Both the position numbers and the translations under genes were made by a program. A stretch of 64,000 bases of DNA from Chitinimonas sp036961565 (GTDB lineage: Bacteria; Pseudomonadota; Gammaproteobacteria; Burkholderiales; Chitinimonadaceae): NCBI RefSeq assembly GCF_036961565.1, contig NZ_JBAMDD010000021.1, positions 1 to 64,000 of the forward strand. The letters run 5' to 3'. The notes beneath the pieces were generated by a model. That model was not told the DNA's origin. It saw only the letters and a program-made list of their open reading frames with translations, and made no database searches. This document shows positions 8,564 to 16,704 of the stretch, in pieces. Within the stretch, counting starts at the first letter, position 1. Each line of letters starts with the position of its first letter.

Positions 8564-8749
8564 GGTAGACGCGAGCGGGCTTGTTGACTGGCGTGCCTGA
8601 TGTTGCGGGCTAGCGTGGTGGATAGGGCTATTCGGGTCATGCTGCGCGAGCGGAAGTTTCTCCTGCGGTCTTGCTAACAAGCTGCATGGCTTGCCCCAGA
8701 CAATATCTGCCGAACCAGGAAGAGGCCAGCAACGCCGGCCTTATCCCTA

Positions 8750-10054
8750 CTACAGCTGCCCACTCTCCTTGATCGCCAAATAGCGATCCACCAAGGAGGC
8801 TGCCAGTCTTTGCGGCGTCACATCGATCAGGCTGTGGGCGGGCATGCGCAGGCGCTTGATGGCTTCGCGCCGCTCGGCCAGGTAGTGCTCGGTGGCTGCC
8901 AGCCTGAGTGCACCGTTGAAATCCTGCACGGTGGCGGCCTGGGTGTCGTCCAGCGAAGCTTCGCGCAGGCTGGCACACAAGACCAGGTGCTTGCCCGAAA
9001 GCAGGCGGTGTGCCTCGCGCATGGCGTTGTCGTCTTCGTCGCGTAGGTTGGTGATCAGTACCACGAAGGCGCGTTTCTTCAGCCTGTCCAGCAGGCGTTG
9101 TGCGGCCTGCAGGTAGTCGGGGGCCACTTCGCCGGCATGCAGGTCGTACACCCCCGAAATCAGCCTATCCAGCCCACCACGGCCCTTCTGTGGGGCCATC
9201 CAGCGCTCCTCCTGGCCAAAGCTCATCAGGCCGATGGCGTCGCCCTGTTTTTGGGCCACCCATGATAGGGTCAGCACGGCATTGAGGGCGTGGTCGAAGT
9301 GCGAGGTGTCGCCGTCGCGGGCCAGCATGCGACGGCCGCTGTCGAGCAGAAAGACCACCTGCTGGTCGCGTTCCTCCTGGTATTCCCGGCTGATGGGTTT
9401 GAGCTGGCGGGCGGTGGCCTTCCAGTCTATGGCGCGCATGCTGTCGCCTTGGCGGTATTCGCGTAGCTGGCGGAAATCGGTGCCTTCGCCGCGCCGCCGT
9501 TTGCGTATGCTGCCCAACTGGGGGAGGCGCTGGTCGGTAGCGGTCAGGGTGTGGCCCATGATCTTGGAAAAATCAGGGAAGACCTTGATGGTGCTGGCTT
9601 CGCCCAGGCGCAGGCGACGCAGCCATAGCGACAGCGGTGAGTTAAGCTGCACATGGGCCGGCGCAAACTGCGCCTCGCCGCGTTCCGGCGCACGCAGTTG
9701 GTAGACGAAGCGAACAAACCGGCCTGCCCGCAAACGGGTGGGGTGGGGCAGGCCCACTAGTTCCCAGCCGGCGGGGTAGCCGTCGAACAGGGTCAGCCGG
9801 GCGCTGCGGCCGCCTTCGTGGTGCAGTACCAGGGCGACCTCGCCCCAATGGCCTACCGGCCAGATGGGCTTGGTCAGCCGCTCCAGCCGCAGCTGGGGTG
9901 GGCGCCAGCCCAGGATGGCGTCGAGCAGTGCCGCCAGGCCAAGGGCGCCGCCGGATATCCACCAGACCAGCGCCAGTTGTGGCCACGGACCAGCCGCCAG
10001 GCCCAGCGCGGCCCAGCCTATGACCAGCCAGATCAATAGACGGCTGGGTGTCAT
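8750..10054 (-). CDS. DUF58 domain protein
   Basis: 434 residues. Two hydrophobic segments at residues 5-45 anchor the N-terminus. The DUF58 signature follows near residues 190-225, including DFRQLREYRQGDSMRAIDWK. The C-terminal half is a VWA-like domain whose metal site is altered: LLDSGRRM stands where DxSxS is expected. DUF58 proteins are partners of MoxR AAA+ ATPases and are thought to help assemble or activate protein complexes, often with a metal cofactor. The start overlaps the moxR stop by ATGA. Last gene of the seven-gene operon. Confidence 0.9.
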   Translation of the reverse strand: MTPSRLLIWLVIGWAALGLAAGPWPQLALVWWISGGALGLAALLDAILGWRPPQLRLERLTKPIWPVGHWGEVALVLHHEGGRSARLTLFDGYPAGWELVGLPHPTRLRAGRFVRFVYQLRAPERGEAQFAPAHVQLNSPLSLWLRRLRLGEASTIKVFPDFSKIMGHTLTATDQRLPQLGSIRKRRRGEGTDFRQLREYRQGDSMRAIDWKATARQLKPISREYQEERDQQVVFLLDSGRRMLARDGDTSHFDHALNAVLTLSWVAQKQGDAIGLMSFGQEERWMAPQKGRGGLDRLISGVYDLHAGEVAPDYLQAAQRLLDRLKKRAFVVLITNLRDEDDNAMREAHRLLSGKHLVLCASLREASLDDTQAATVQDFNGALRLAATEHYLAERREAIKRLRMPAHSLIDVTPQRLAASLVDRYLAIKESGQL

Positions 10055-11034
10055 GCGCGGGGGGCGGGTGTTTGTTCCAACAGGCTCGCCAGCAACTGGT
10101 CGGCGCTCAGGCCCTCCAGTTCGCTTTCGGGCGCCAGCGCAACGCGATGCCGCAATACCGGCAGGGCTGCGGTCTTCACATCGTCGGGGGTGACAAAGTC
10201 ACGGCCGGCCATGACGGCCATGGCGCGCGCCACCCGTATCAGCGCGATGCTGCCACGCGGGCCGGCGCCAATGGCGAGGCCGGGCCAGTCGCGGCTGGCA
10301 CGCACGATGCGCACGGCGTATTCGGCGACGGCATCATCCACGCGTATCTGCGCTACCAACTGCTGCAGGGCCACTACCGTGTCGGCCTTGATCAGGGTGG
10401 CGACATTGGCCACGTCGAGGCTATCACCCAAGCGGCCCTGGGTGACGGCGCGCAACATGGTCAGTTCTTCGGTCTCGCTAGGGTAGGCGATCAGGATCTT
10501 GATCAGGAAGCGGTCCAGCTGGGCTTCCGGCAGCGGGTAGGTACCTTCCTGCTCCAGCGGGTTCTGGGTAGCCAGTACCATAAAGGGGGCCGCTAAGGTA
10601 TGCGATTCGCCTTCGATGGTGACCTGGCGTTCCTGCATGACTTCCAGCAGGGCTGACTGGGTCTTGGCCGGGGCGCGGTTGATTTCATCGGCCAGCAGCA
10701 GGCTGGTAAACACCGGGCCGCGACGTATGCTGAAGGACTGGTTCTTCAGATCGAATACGGCATGGCCCATGACGTCGGCCGGCATCAGGTCGGGGGTGAA
10801 CTGGATGCGCGAGAAGTCGCCGGAAAAGGTCTTGGCCAGTGCGCGCACCAGCAGGGTCTTGCCCAGGCCGGGTACGCCTTCCAGCAGCACATGGCCACCG
10901 GCGAGGAAGCAGGCCAGGATCTGGTCTACAACGGCCTGCTGGCCGATCACGGCATGGCTGATCTCCTCGCGGAGGCGGCGGACGATCTCGACGGCCTGGG
11001 TGAAACGGTCGGATGCGGGGGCGCTATCGCTCAT
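10051..11034 (-). CDS. MoxR family AAA+ ATPase
   Basis: 327 residues, the normal MoxR length. Walker A is GVPGLGKT (about residue 59), Walker B is LLADEINR, and sensor 1 lies in LATQNPLEQEGTYPLPEAQLDRF, the MoxR hallmark; only part of it is needed for recognition. A lid domain with GPRGS follows. MoxR ATPases act as chaperones with VWA-containing partners, here DUF58 downstream. The coding region overlaps the DUF4350 gene by 11 bases and the DUF58 gene by 4. No single target of this operon is established for the family in general. Confidence 0.95.
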   Translation of the reverse strand: MSDSAPASDRFTQAVEIVRRLREEISHAVIGQQAVVDQILACFLAGGHVLLEGVPGLGKTLLVRALAKTFSGDFSRIQFTPDLMPADVMGHAVFDLKNQSFSIRRGPVFTSLLLADEINRAPAKTQSALLEVMQERQVTIEGESHTLAAPFMVLATQNPLEQEGTYPLPEAQLDRFLIKILIAYPSETEELTMLRAVTQGRLGDSLDVANVATLIKADTVVALQQLVAQIRVDDAVAEYAVRIVRASRDWPGLAIGAGPRGSIALIRVARAMAVMAGRDFVTPDDVKTAALPVLRHRVALAPESELEGLSADQLLASLLEQTPAPRA

Positions 11035-12421
11035 GGCTGGTTCTCAAGGTTTGCAGGGTTTGAATTTGTCGGAAGAAATCCATGGGATGGTTGGCCGGGG
11101 CCTTGTGCAGGGCCAGGTCCACCAGTTCCAATGGCAGTTTATGGCGCTCGGCCAGTTGCTGGGCCAGCGCATCGGGCTGTAGCCGCTGCAGATCGGGCGA
11201 GCGGCGCAGCAACTGGGCCAGCGTGGCGTTGCGCATGGCCTGCAGCAGGGTGATGCGGCCATTGCGAGCGTGCCATAGCCAACGGCCACTGGCGTCGATA
11301 TGTTCCATCAGCGCACGGCGGTCGGTCTGTGGGTCGGGCAGCAGCGGGCCAAAGCGCATGACGGCAGACCACAGCCATAGCAGTAGGGCCAGCCCCAGGC
11401 TGATCAGGCCCAGCGGCACATAGGCCCACAGGGCTTCCTGCCAGGTGGGCATGTCCAGGCCCTGCACGATCCATAACGGCTTGTCAGCGTTGCCTAGACC
11501 GGCCAGCGCCACCAACAATTCGCCATGATCAGCCTCACGCAGGTTGTCGTTGGCAAACGGCATATGGCTGAGCAAGATCACTTGCCCCTTGCCGTGGCGG
11601 TAGGCCCGTATATGTTCGCCATCGGTATCGCCCCATTCGGGCTCGGGGGCATCACCACCCCAATCCAGGTAGCCACCCTGGCGGGCCATGCGCAGTGGGT
11701 AGGGCAGGCCGGGCAGCTGCAGCTCCACCATATTGTGGGGCAGCTTGGTTTTAGGCGCAGCGGGCGGTGCGGGGGTGGGTGCTTCAACCACCTCTGGGAC
11801 GGGCTCGGTATCGTCCGTTGCAGGCTCAGCGGTGTCAGCCGTCGCCTCGGGTGGTGAGGCAGCATCATCGGCTAGGGTCGGCTCGCCGGTTTCGCCATCA
11901 TCGCTAGGGGCGGCCTCGGCTGGCGTCTCCGCTGTCGTCTCGGGTGCGCTGTCTGCCTCGGCGGGCTCGTCTACCTGGGCGGTGTCTTCATCGTCGCTAT
12001 CGGTGAATTCCAGCCAGGTATCAAACTGCGTGCTCAGCGGGGCGACCTCGCTGGCATTGGCTTCGGAGTTGGCCCGTGTGTCCGCCGTATTGATCAGCAC
12101 TCCACCCTTGGCCACCCAGGCCAACAGTTGTTCGGCCTGTGCGGGCGTCATCACGTTGACGTTGTTGGCCACCAGGATGACGCCAGCGTCCGGCGTCCCG
12201 CGCAGGGCGCCGGTCAGGGTGTTGTGTATTACTACTTTCTGGCCCCGGGCGGCAAGCAGGCGCTCTGCGGCCAGCATGGGGTTGCTGAGGGCGGCTTCGC
12301 TGCGGTAGGGGCTGCTCTGCCAGGTGCGTTCCATATAATGGAACCAGGCCCAGACGCTGACGGCGCCAAGCAGCAGCGACATTATGGTCAGCAAGACCTG
12401 ATTGCGTTGTGGGGCGTTCAT
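11024..12421 (-). CDS. DUF4350 domain membrane protein
   Basis: 465 residues. An N-terminal membrane segment (about 9-29) is followed by the DUF4350 domain (about 40-130, with SNPMLAAERLLAARG) that resembles a glutamine-amidotransferase-like fold without catalytic residues. An acidic Ala/Pro/Thr/Glu-rich insertion (about 135-230) has no fold of its own. A second membrane segment lies near residues 340-360. Such proteins sit in MoxR/DUF58/DUF4129 operons and are probably envelope-side components. ATGA overlap with the gene upstream and 11-base overlap downstream. Confidence 0.82.
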   Translation of the reverse strand: MNAPQRNQVLLTIMSLLLGAVSVWAWFHYMERTWQSSPYRSEAALSNPMLAAERLLAARGQKVVIHNTLTGALRGTPDAGVILVANNVNVMTPAQAEQLLAWVAKGGVLINTADTRANSEANASEVAPLSTQFDTWLEFTDSDDEDTAQVDEPAEADSAPETTAETPAEAAPSDDGETGEPTLADDAASPPEATADTAEPATDDTEPVPEVVEAPTPAPPAAPKTKLPHNMVELQLPGLPYPLRMARQGGYLDWGGDAPEPEWGDTDGEHIRAYRHGKGQVILLSHMPFANDNLREADHGELLVALAGLGNADKPLWIVQGLDMPTWQEALWAYVPLGLISLGLALLLWLWSAVMRFGPLLPDPQTDRRALMEHIDASGRWLWHARNGRITLLQAMRNATLAQLLRRSPDLQRLQPDALAQQLAERHKLPLELVDLALHKAPANHPMDFFRQIQTLQTLRTSHER

Positions 12422-14007
12422 GCGGCACCGCCAAATACTTGTTGCCAGCGGCTGCAGCTGCTATCGAGCGCGGCATCGGATGGCCATTGCTGCGCATAGG
12501 CGGCAGCCAGCCAGATACGGGTGATGTCCTGGGTCAGCGCCAGGGTATCGGCTGGTAGTTCGCCTTGCTGATGGGCTTGCTGCGCCAGTCTGACGCAGTC
12601 GCCCTCGGTGGCGCCTTGGGTCAGTGCTAGTGCGTACTGGTGTACTAAGCGCGACAAGGTGGCACGGTAGAGCAGGCCCAGCGCGTTGCGTTGCTGTCCT
12701 TCTGCCCACAGTTTCCTGACGGCGGTGGGGATGTCATCCGGCAGTGATTCCGGCCGTATGTCCATACCGGCTACCTCGCCAGGTAGCTTGCGGGTCTCCG
12801 CCTGCTGGAAGGCGCCGGCTATGCGGTCTCGGTAGCGGTAGAGCAGCCAGGCGACCAGGGCGATGGCACCAAGGATAAGCAGGGCCTTGGTCAGGTCGGC
12901 CACCCAATCGGGCACCTTGTCCTGGCGCTTGTTCTTGTCCTCGTCGTCCTTGTCTTCCTTTTCGGGTTCCTTGGGCGTCTTGTTCTTGGCCGTCCAGGTC
13001 TGCACGCAGCGGTAGCCGCGCAGGTCGTCGTGGGCATAGACCTTGTCCAGTTCTGCCCGTACCGCCTTTTGCTCGGCGGATTGCGCGGGCGTGCGCTGCC
13101 TGGCGATCAGGTCGGCCTCCACCTGATTGCTTTCGGGTGGTTCGCACTGCGGCGCAGCCTGCACGGCCTGGGGCAGGATGAGCATGACCGCCAGCAGGAC
13201 GGCCAGGGTATGGCCTACCGTGGGCAGCTTGAGCGATTTGCTGCCCTGGCGCTCCTGTGCCAGGCGGCGCAGGATGATTTCGATATCCCAGGCTTCGAGT
13301 TCGGCACGGCGGTTCAGGTAGAGCGTGAAGCAACAGGCCGTATAGATGGGCGCCATGATGCCGGCCCCGATGGCGAGGCTGGCCAGGAGCAGCATAAATA
13401 CCGGCTGACTCCGGCCGATTTCCTGATCGAACAGCATCCACAGTGGGTTCATGGCATCGGGCGAGGCGGTAAACAGGCCGATCAGCGAGATCAGGCCTAT
13501 CTGCAGCACCGCCTCGAAATGAAAGCAGGCGAAGCCAAACCAGAAGGCGGCAGTACCGGCGCCATCACGGCCCAGTACGCGCCGGCGATCAGCGGCAAAG
13601 CGGCCACGGGCCTGCTCCAATTGCCAGATGGGTTGGTACAGGCCACGGCCCGGCATAAAGGGGCGCCACCAGGTCAGCACGCGGAACCAGCCCCCCCCCA
13701 ACTCCTTGGGCCAGGCGCGCAGGGCCTGCCACCAGCTTAATTGCTGGCCGAATACGGCACGCGACAGCACCAGAACGATGACGCGTTCCAGCAGGGGACG
13801 TAGCCACAAGGGGATGGCCAGAAAGAAAAAGGCCCAATCCCGGTACTGCCAGGCCAGCAGGCCGCAGAGCAGGATCAGGGGCAGCCATAAGGTCAGCCAG
13901 GTGGTATAGCAGGTGAAATACGATTGCCGGAGCAGTGCCACGCCCAGGTCCAGCGCCTGGCTGTGCGAGCGGGGACGCAGATCGAGTTGCAGTCGATCAA
14001 GCCGCAT
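12418..14007 (-). CDS. DUF4129 domain membrane protein
   Basis: 529 residues from the ATG at 14007, preceded by GACGGGGG. It overlaps the SpoIIM-like gene by 11 bases; a TTG six codons earlier is less likely. Several membrane segments occupy residues 30-270 and another lies near 380-400 after a charged K/D/E-rich loop. The C-terminal DUF4129 region includes AVRKLWAEGQQRNALGLLYRATLSRL. A run of eight C residues (13691-13698) falls inside the coding sequence. In related operons this protein is thought to be a membrane scaffold for the MoxR/DUF58 pair. Confidence 0.82.
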   Translation of the reverse strand: MRLDRLQLDLRPRSHSQALDLGVALLRQSYFTCYTTWLTLWLPLILLCGLLAWQYRDWAFFFLAIPLWLRPLLERVIVLVLSRAVFGQQLSWWQALRAWPKELGGGWFRVLTWWRPFMPGRGLYQPIWQLEQARGRFAADRRRVLGRDGAGTAAFWFGFACFHFEAVLQIGLISLIGLFTASPDAMNPLWMLFDQEIGRSQPVFMLLLASLAIGAGIMAPIYTACCFTLYLNRRAELEAWDIEIILRRLAQERQGSKSLKLPTVGHTLAVLLAVMLILPQAVQAAPQCEPPESNQVEADLIARQRTPAQSAEQKAVRAELDKVYAHDDLRGYRCVQTWTAKNKTPKEPEKEDKDDEDKNKRQDKVPDWVADLTKALLILGAIALVAWLLYRYRDRIAGAFQQAETRKLPGEVAGMDIRPESLPDDIPTAVRKLWAEGQQRNALGLLYRATLSRLVHQYALALTQGATEGDCVRLAQQAHQQGELPADTLALTQDITRIWLAAAYAQQWPSDAALDSSCSRWQQVFGGAA

Positions 14008-14953
14008 GCTGCCCCCGTCCGGCAAACACGAAGAAGCCGATGACCATGGCCCAGCAGGCGCCGCCGACGATGAACTTGGTCATGGGGGGAATCAGGCTGG
14101 AGGCCGACCAGAAACCCTCGAAAAAGGCGGCCAGGACCGTCAGCAGGGCGGCGCCCACCAGTACCGGGAAAATATGCCGGCTGGCGCTGATCAGTGCGTG
14201 GCGGCGGCTCAGGCGGCCTGGGCGTAGCAGGGTCAGGCCCAGCCGCAGGCCGGCCACGCCCGATAGCAGCAGACCGGTGATCTCAAAGCTGGCATGGGTA
14301 ATGACAAAGGACCAGAACACCTCGGCTACCGCCGGGTCGCGGCTGAGCCAGGCGGCGATCACGCCAAAGTGCATGCCATTGAATACCAGGCTGAACAGCG
14401 CGGGTATGCCGCCGAACAGGCCGCCGGCAAAGGTACGGAAGCAGATGGAGACGTTGTTCCAGATATAGAAGCCGAACATCATCACATCGTCGTCGCTGCC
14501 ATCGCGGCCGATGTGCTCCTTGCTTGGGCTATACATGGACTCGTAGCGGGTCAGCTCTTGCCAGTCCATCCAGCTATAGGCCCAATGCGGCTGAAACCAG
14601 ACCAGCAAGCCTACCGCTGCGGCAACACCCCAGAAGGCCAGGCAGACCAGCAGCAGCAGCCGCCATTCCTGCCGCACGCGGCGGGGGAACTCCACGCCCA
14701 GCCAGCGGCGCAGGGTCATGGGCCGCTCCAGCGGTGTGCCATAGAGTTTGCGATGCATGGCCAGTACCAGGCCATGCAGATGTTCGGTCAGCAAGGGCGA
14801 GTAGCCGCGTTGTCTGGCCAGTGCCATGCTCTGGCAGAGCTGCCGGTAAAGCGCAGGCAGCTGGGTTTCGTTGCTGGGCTGCTTGTCAGCCAGCAGGGTG
14901 GCCACACGCTGCCATAAGGCCTCGTGCTGGGCTTCGAACAGGGCCTGCTTCAT
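13997..14953 (-). CDS. Stage II sporulation protein M-like (SpoIIM/DUF95) membrane protein
   Basis: 318 residues. A cytoplasmic N-terminal region of about 95 residues contains LARQRGYSPLL, typical for this operon type. It is followed by at least five membrane segments with the SpoIIM core NNVSICFRTFAGG and HASFEITGLLLSG. In Bacillus SpoIIM is part of the engulfment DMP complex; in non-sporulating bacteria the family is nearly always found with MoxR, DUF58 and RDD genes. ATGA overlap with the upstream RDD gene shows translational coupling. Confidence 0.88.
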   Translation of the reverse strand: MKQALFEAQHEALWQRVATLLADKQPSNETQLPALYRQLCQSMALARQRGYSPLLTEHLHGLVLAMHRKLYGTPLERPMTLRRWLGVEFPRRVRQEWRLLLLVCLAFWGVAAAVGLLVWFQPHWAYSWMDWQELTRYESMYSPSKEHIGRDGSDDDVMMFGFYIWNNVSICFRTFAGGLFGGIPALFSLVFNGMHFGVIAAWLSRDPAVAEVFWSFVITHASFEITGLLLSGVAGLRLGLTLLRPGRLSRRHALISASRHIFPVLVGAALLTVLAAFFEGFWSASSLIPPMTKFIVGGACWAMVIGFFVFAGRGQHAA

Positions 14954-15633
14954 CGGGTCAATCCAGCAACATAGGCGCGCAGTCGGGCCAGAGAGGCTTC
15001 GCCGCGCAGGCCGGTCAGGGGCTCTGCCAGGTCGGCCAGCTCAAGGCAGCGCGAAGGCGGCAAGTGCTCGGCACGCTCGACCAGGTCGATCAGGGCGCGT
15101 TGTTGTTCGGGTGTCAGGGGGAAGGGCAGCGGATGCGCCTCACCAGACTGCGCAGCCTTGCGGGCGCGGGTCTTGGGGCTGTAGATCACCAGCGTACCGG
15201 CAACCAGATCGCCGAGGCGGCGGAACCGGTGGTCAAACAGCATGCAGAGCAGGCCGGTGGCATACATCATGGGCAGGAAGTCGGCGACCAGCAGCAGGTT
15301 GCGCAGCGAGGATTCGCGCCAGCCTACCGGCAGGCCGTCTTCGCGCACGACTTCCAGCCCCATCCAGCGCTTGCCCAGGGTTTTGCCGCCTGCATAGACT
15401 TCGCACAGTATGGGGTAGCCCCAGTAGCTGAGGAACAGCACCACCAGGAACAAGCCTTCGCCCAGATTGCTATCGCCCATGGCAAACCGCGTGGCGATGG
15501 CAATCACGATCACCGCGATCAGCCACAGCACGAAATCAATCGTCCAGGCGAAAGCACGCCTGACAGGCCCGGCAGGCGTGAGCGAAAGGCGTATGCCCTC
15601 TGGTGTCAGCAGGGCAAGACGCCCATCCAGCAT
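14950..15633 (-). CDS. RDD family membrane protein (operon copy 2)
   Basis: 227 residues. The RDD domain occupies residues 20-160 with the diagnostic Arg-Asp pairs VRRAFAWTIDFVLW and FRRLGDLVAGTLVIY, and three membrane segments. A 60-residue cytoplasmic tail follows. Some RDD proteins are ion or small-molecule antiporters; most are uncharacterised. The start codon shares one base with the stop of the preceding RDD gene (TGATG). Confidence 0.85.
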   Translation of the reverse strand: MLDGRLALLTPEGIRLSLTPAGPVRRAFAWTIDFVLWLIAVIVIAIATRFAMGDSNLGEGLFLVVLFLSYWGYPILCEVYAGGKTLGKRWMGLEVVREDGLPVGWRESSLRNLLLVADFLPMMYATGLLCMLFDHRFRRLGDLVAGTLVIYSPKTRARKAAQSGEAHPLPFPLTPEQQRALIDLVERAEHLPPSRCLELADLAEPLTGLRGEASLARLRAYVAGLTR

Positions 15634-16118
15634 CAGGCTTGTACTACCTTGGTATCAGCGATGTTGTCGTGCAGGCACAGACGGTTTTCGCGGAAAATCA
15701 TCAGCGGGTCCAGCAGGCTGAACAGGCCACCAACCAGTGGGATGGCACCGATGAGGGCGGGCACCAACCAGCGCAGTGCTATTAGTCGGCCAATACCGCA
15801 ATGGCTGCCATCGGTGCGCACAATGCGAACCTTCATGGCGCGCTTGCCTATGGTCTGGCCCTGGCGATGCAACATCATCAGTTGGTAGATCACCAGGCCA
15901 ATGACGGCCAGGCCGGAAAGGGCGCCAGCGATACCAGCCACAGCACCTGTGCCGTCGCCAACCGCAAATGCCAAGCCAAAAGGCAGCATGCAGGCCAGAA
16001 CGGCAAAACCATCAATGAGGACGGCGATAAGGCGGGCGCCGCGGTCAGCCAGAACCTGCTGGCCAGCTGGGGTGTCCAAAGCAACCGTGCTGGCTGCATA
16101 CGGATTCGATTGATCCAT
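15633..16118 (-). CDS. RDD family membrane protein (operon copy 1)
   Basis: 161 residues from the ATG at 16118, which has a strong GGGAGGAAG ribosome site; the longer frame upstream is rejected. The N-terminus carries SNPYAAS, like the small membrane protein at 6397-6792. The RDD domain follows, with GARLIAVLIDGFAVL, GQTIGKRAMKVRIV and three membrane segments. First gene of the operon proper. Two different RDD proteins side by side is unusual; they may form a heteromer. Confidence 0.85.
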   Translation of the reverse strand: MDQSNPYAASTVALDTPAGQQVLADRGARLIAVLIDGFAVLACMLPFGLAFAVGDGTGAVAGIAGALSGLAVIGLVIYQLMMLHRQGQTIGKRAMKVRIVRTDGSHCGIGRLIALRWLVPALIGAIPLVGGLFSLLDPLMIFRENRLCLHDNIADTKVVQA

Positions 16119-16211
16119 TACTTCCTCCCTGGTTAGGTAGATGTTGTCCAGCATCATTGCAGACAACCCCCATTCTAGCCGGGCAGCAGCAAAAAATGAC
16201 AGTGGCAAGAT

Positions 16212-16496
16212 TTAGCCTTGACTTAATACATTTTGCAGGTAACGGCGCAATCTTTCCAGGCCGCTGATGGCGGGAGCGGCGCGCAGGGGCTCGGTCAGGC
16301 GTACACGGCTGGGGTGCATGGCTTGCAGCAGCAGCGGTTCGTCTTCCTCTATCCAGTAGCGTTGGCCCGCAGCCAGCACCACATCGGCACCGTCGGCGGT
16401 GAACCAGACGGTGCCGCTCTCCACCCACAGGCAGTCGCCACGGCGGGCGGGCAGGGTCAATAGGGTATCAGTTGGTAAGGTATGGTGTTGCGACAT
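16212..16496 (-). CDS. DUF2917 domain protein
   Basis: 94 residues matching the DUF2917 pattern: an N-terminal beta-rich part with GDCLWVESGTVWFTADGADV and LAAGQRYWIEEDEPLLLQA. This is a small cupin-like fold of unknown function that is frequent in betaproteobacteria. It is 93 bases upstream of the first RDD gene and on the same strand, so it could belong to that transcript. It is divergent from the MocR-type regulator, whose family commonly controls a divergent neighbour. Confidence 0.8.
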   Translation of the reverse strand: MSQHHTLPTDTLLTLPARRGDCLWVESGTVWFTADGADVVLAAGQRYWIEEDEPLLLQAMHPSRVRLTEPLRAAPAISGLERLRRYLQNVLSQG

Positions 16497-16608
16497 AGTG
16501 GTTCTCCGGTTTCACCCGGCCTTTGCCAGGTGAGGCCAGCGTACGCCGCCAGGGCAAGTCTTTTTAGAGCCAGACTGTGCTGGTTTTTGCCGTGTCAGTG
16601 CCGGGTAG

Positions 16609-16627
16609 GCACCAACTGTCATGGTGC
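16609..16627. promoter_or_regulatory. Inverted repeat between DUF2917 and mocR genes
   Basis: GCACCA-N7-TGGTGC lies in the 208-base divergent gap. The flanking sequence repeats CAACTGT twice (within 16613-16619 and again at 16638-16644). MocR/GntR regulators often bind such repeats next to a divergent target. Operator function is inferred from symmetry and position. Confidence 0.4.
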
Positions 16628-16704
16628 ATTTCGGTGGCAACTGTTTCTTGGCGGTTGGGATGCTGCGGTGCAATATGCTTTTCCACCATCCAAGGATGCG
16701 CGCC

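Noticed and set aside
8489..8680. 63-codon frame after the phosphatase gene (minus)
   Set aside because: Contains the convergent hairpin; composition is not protein-like.
13691..13698. C8 tract in the DUF4129 gene as a phase-variation switch
   Set aside because: The tract is short, mid-gene and without any second-frame alternative product; nothing else suggests phase variation.
14524..15888. 454-codon open frame opposite the SpoIIM/RDD genes
   Set aside because: Opposite strand of well-supported overlapping genes; Arg/Pro/Ala-rich translation without motifs.
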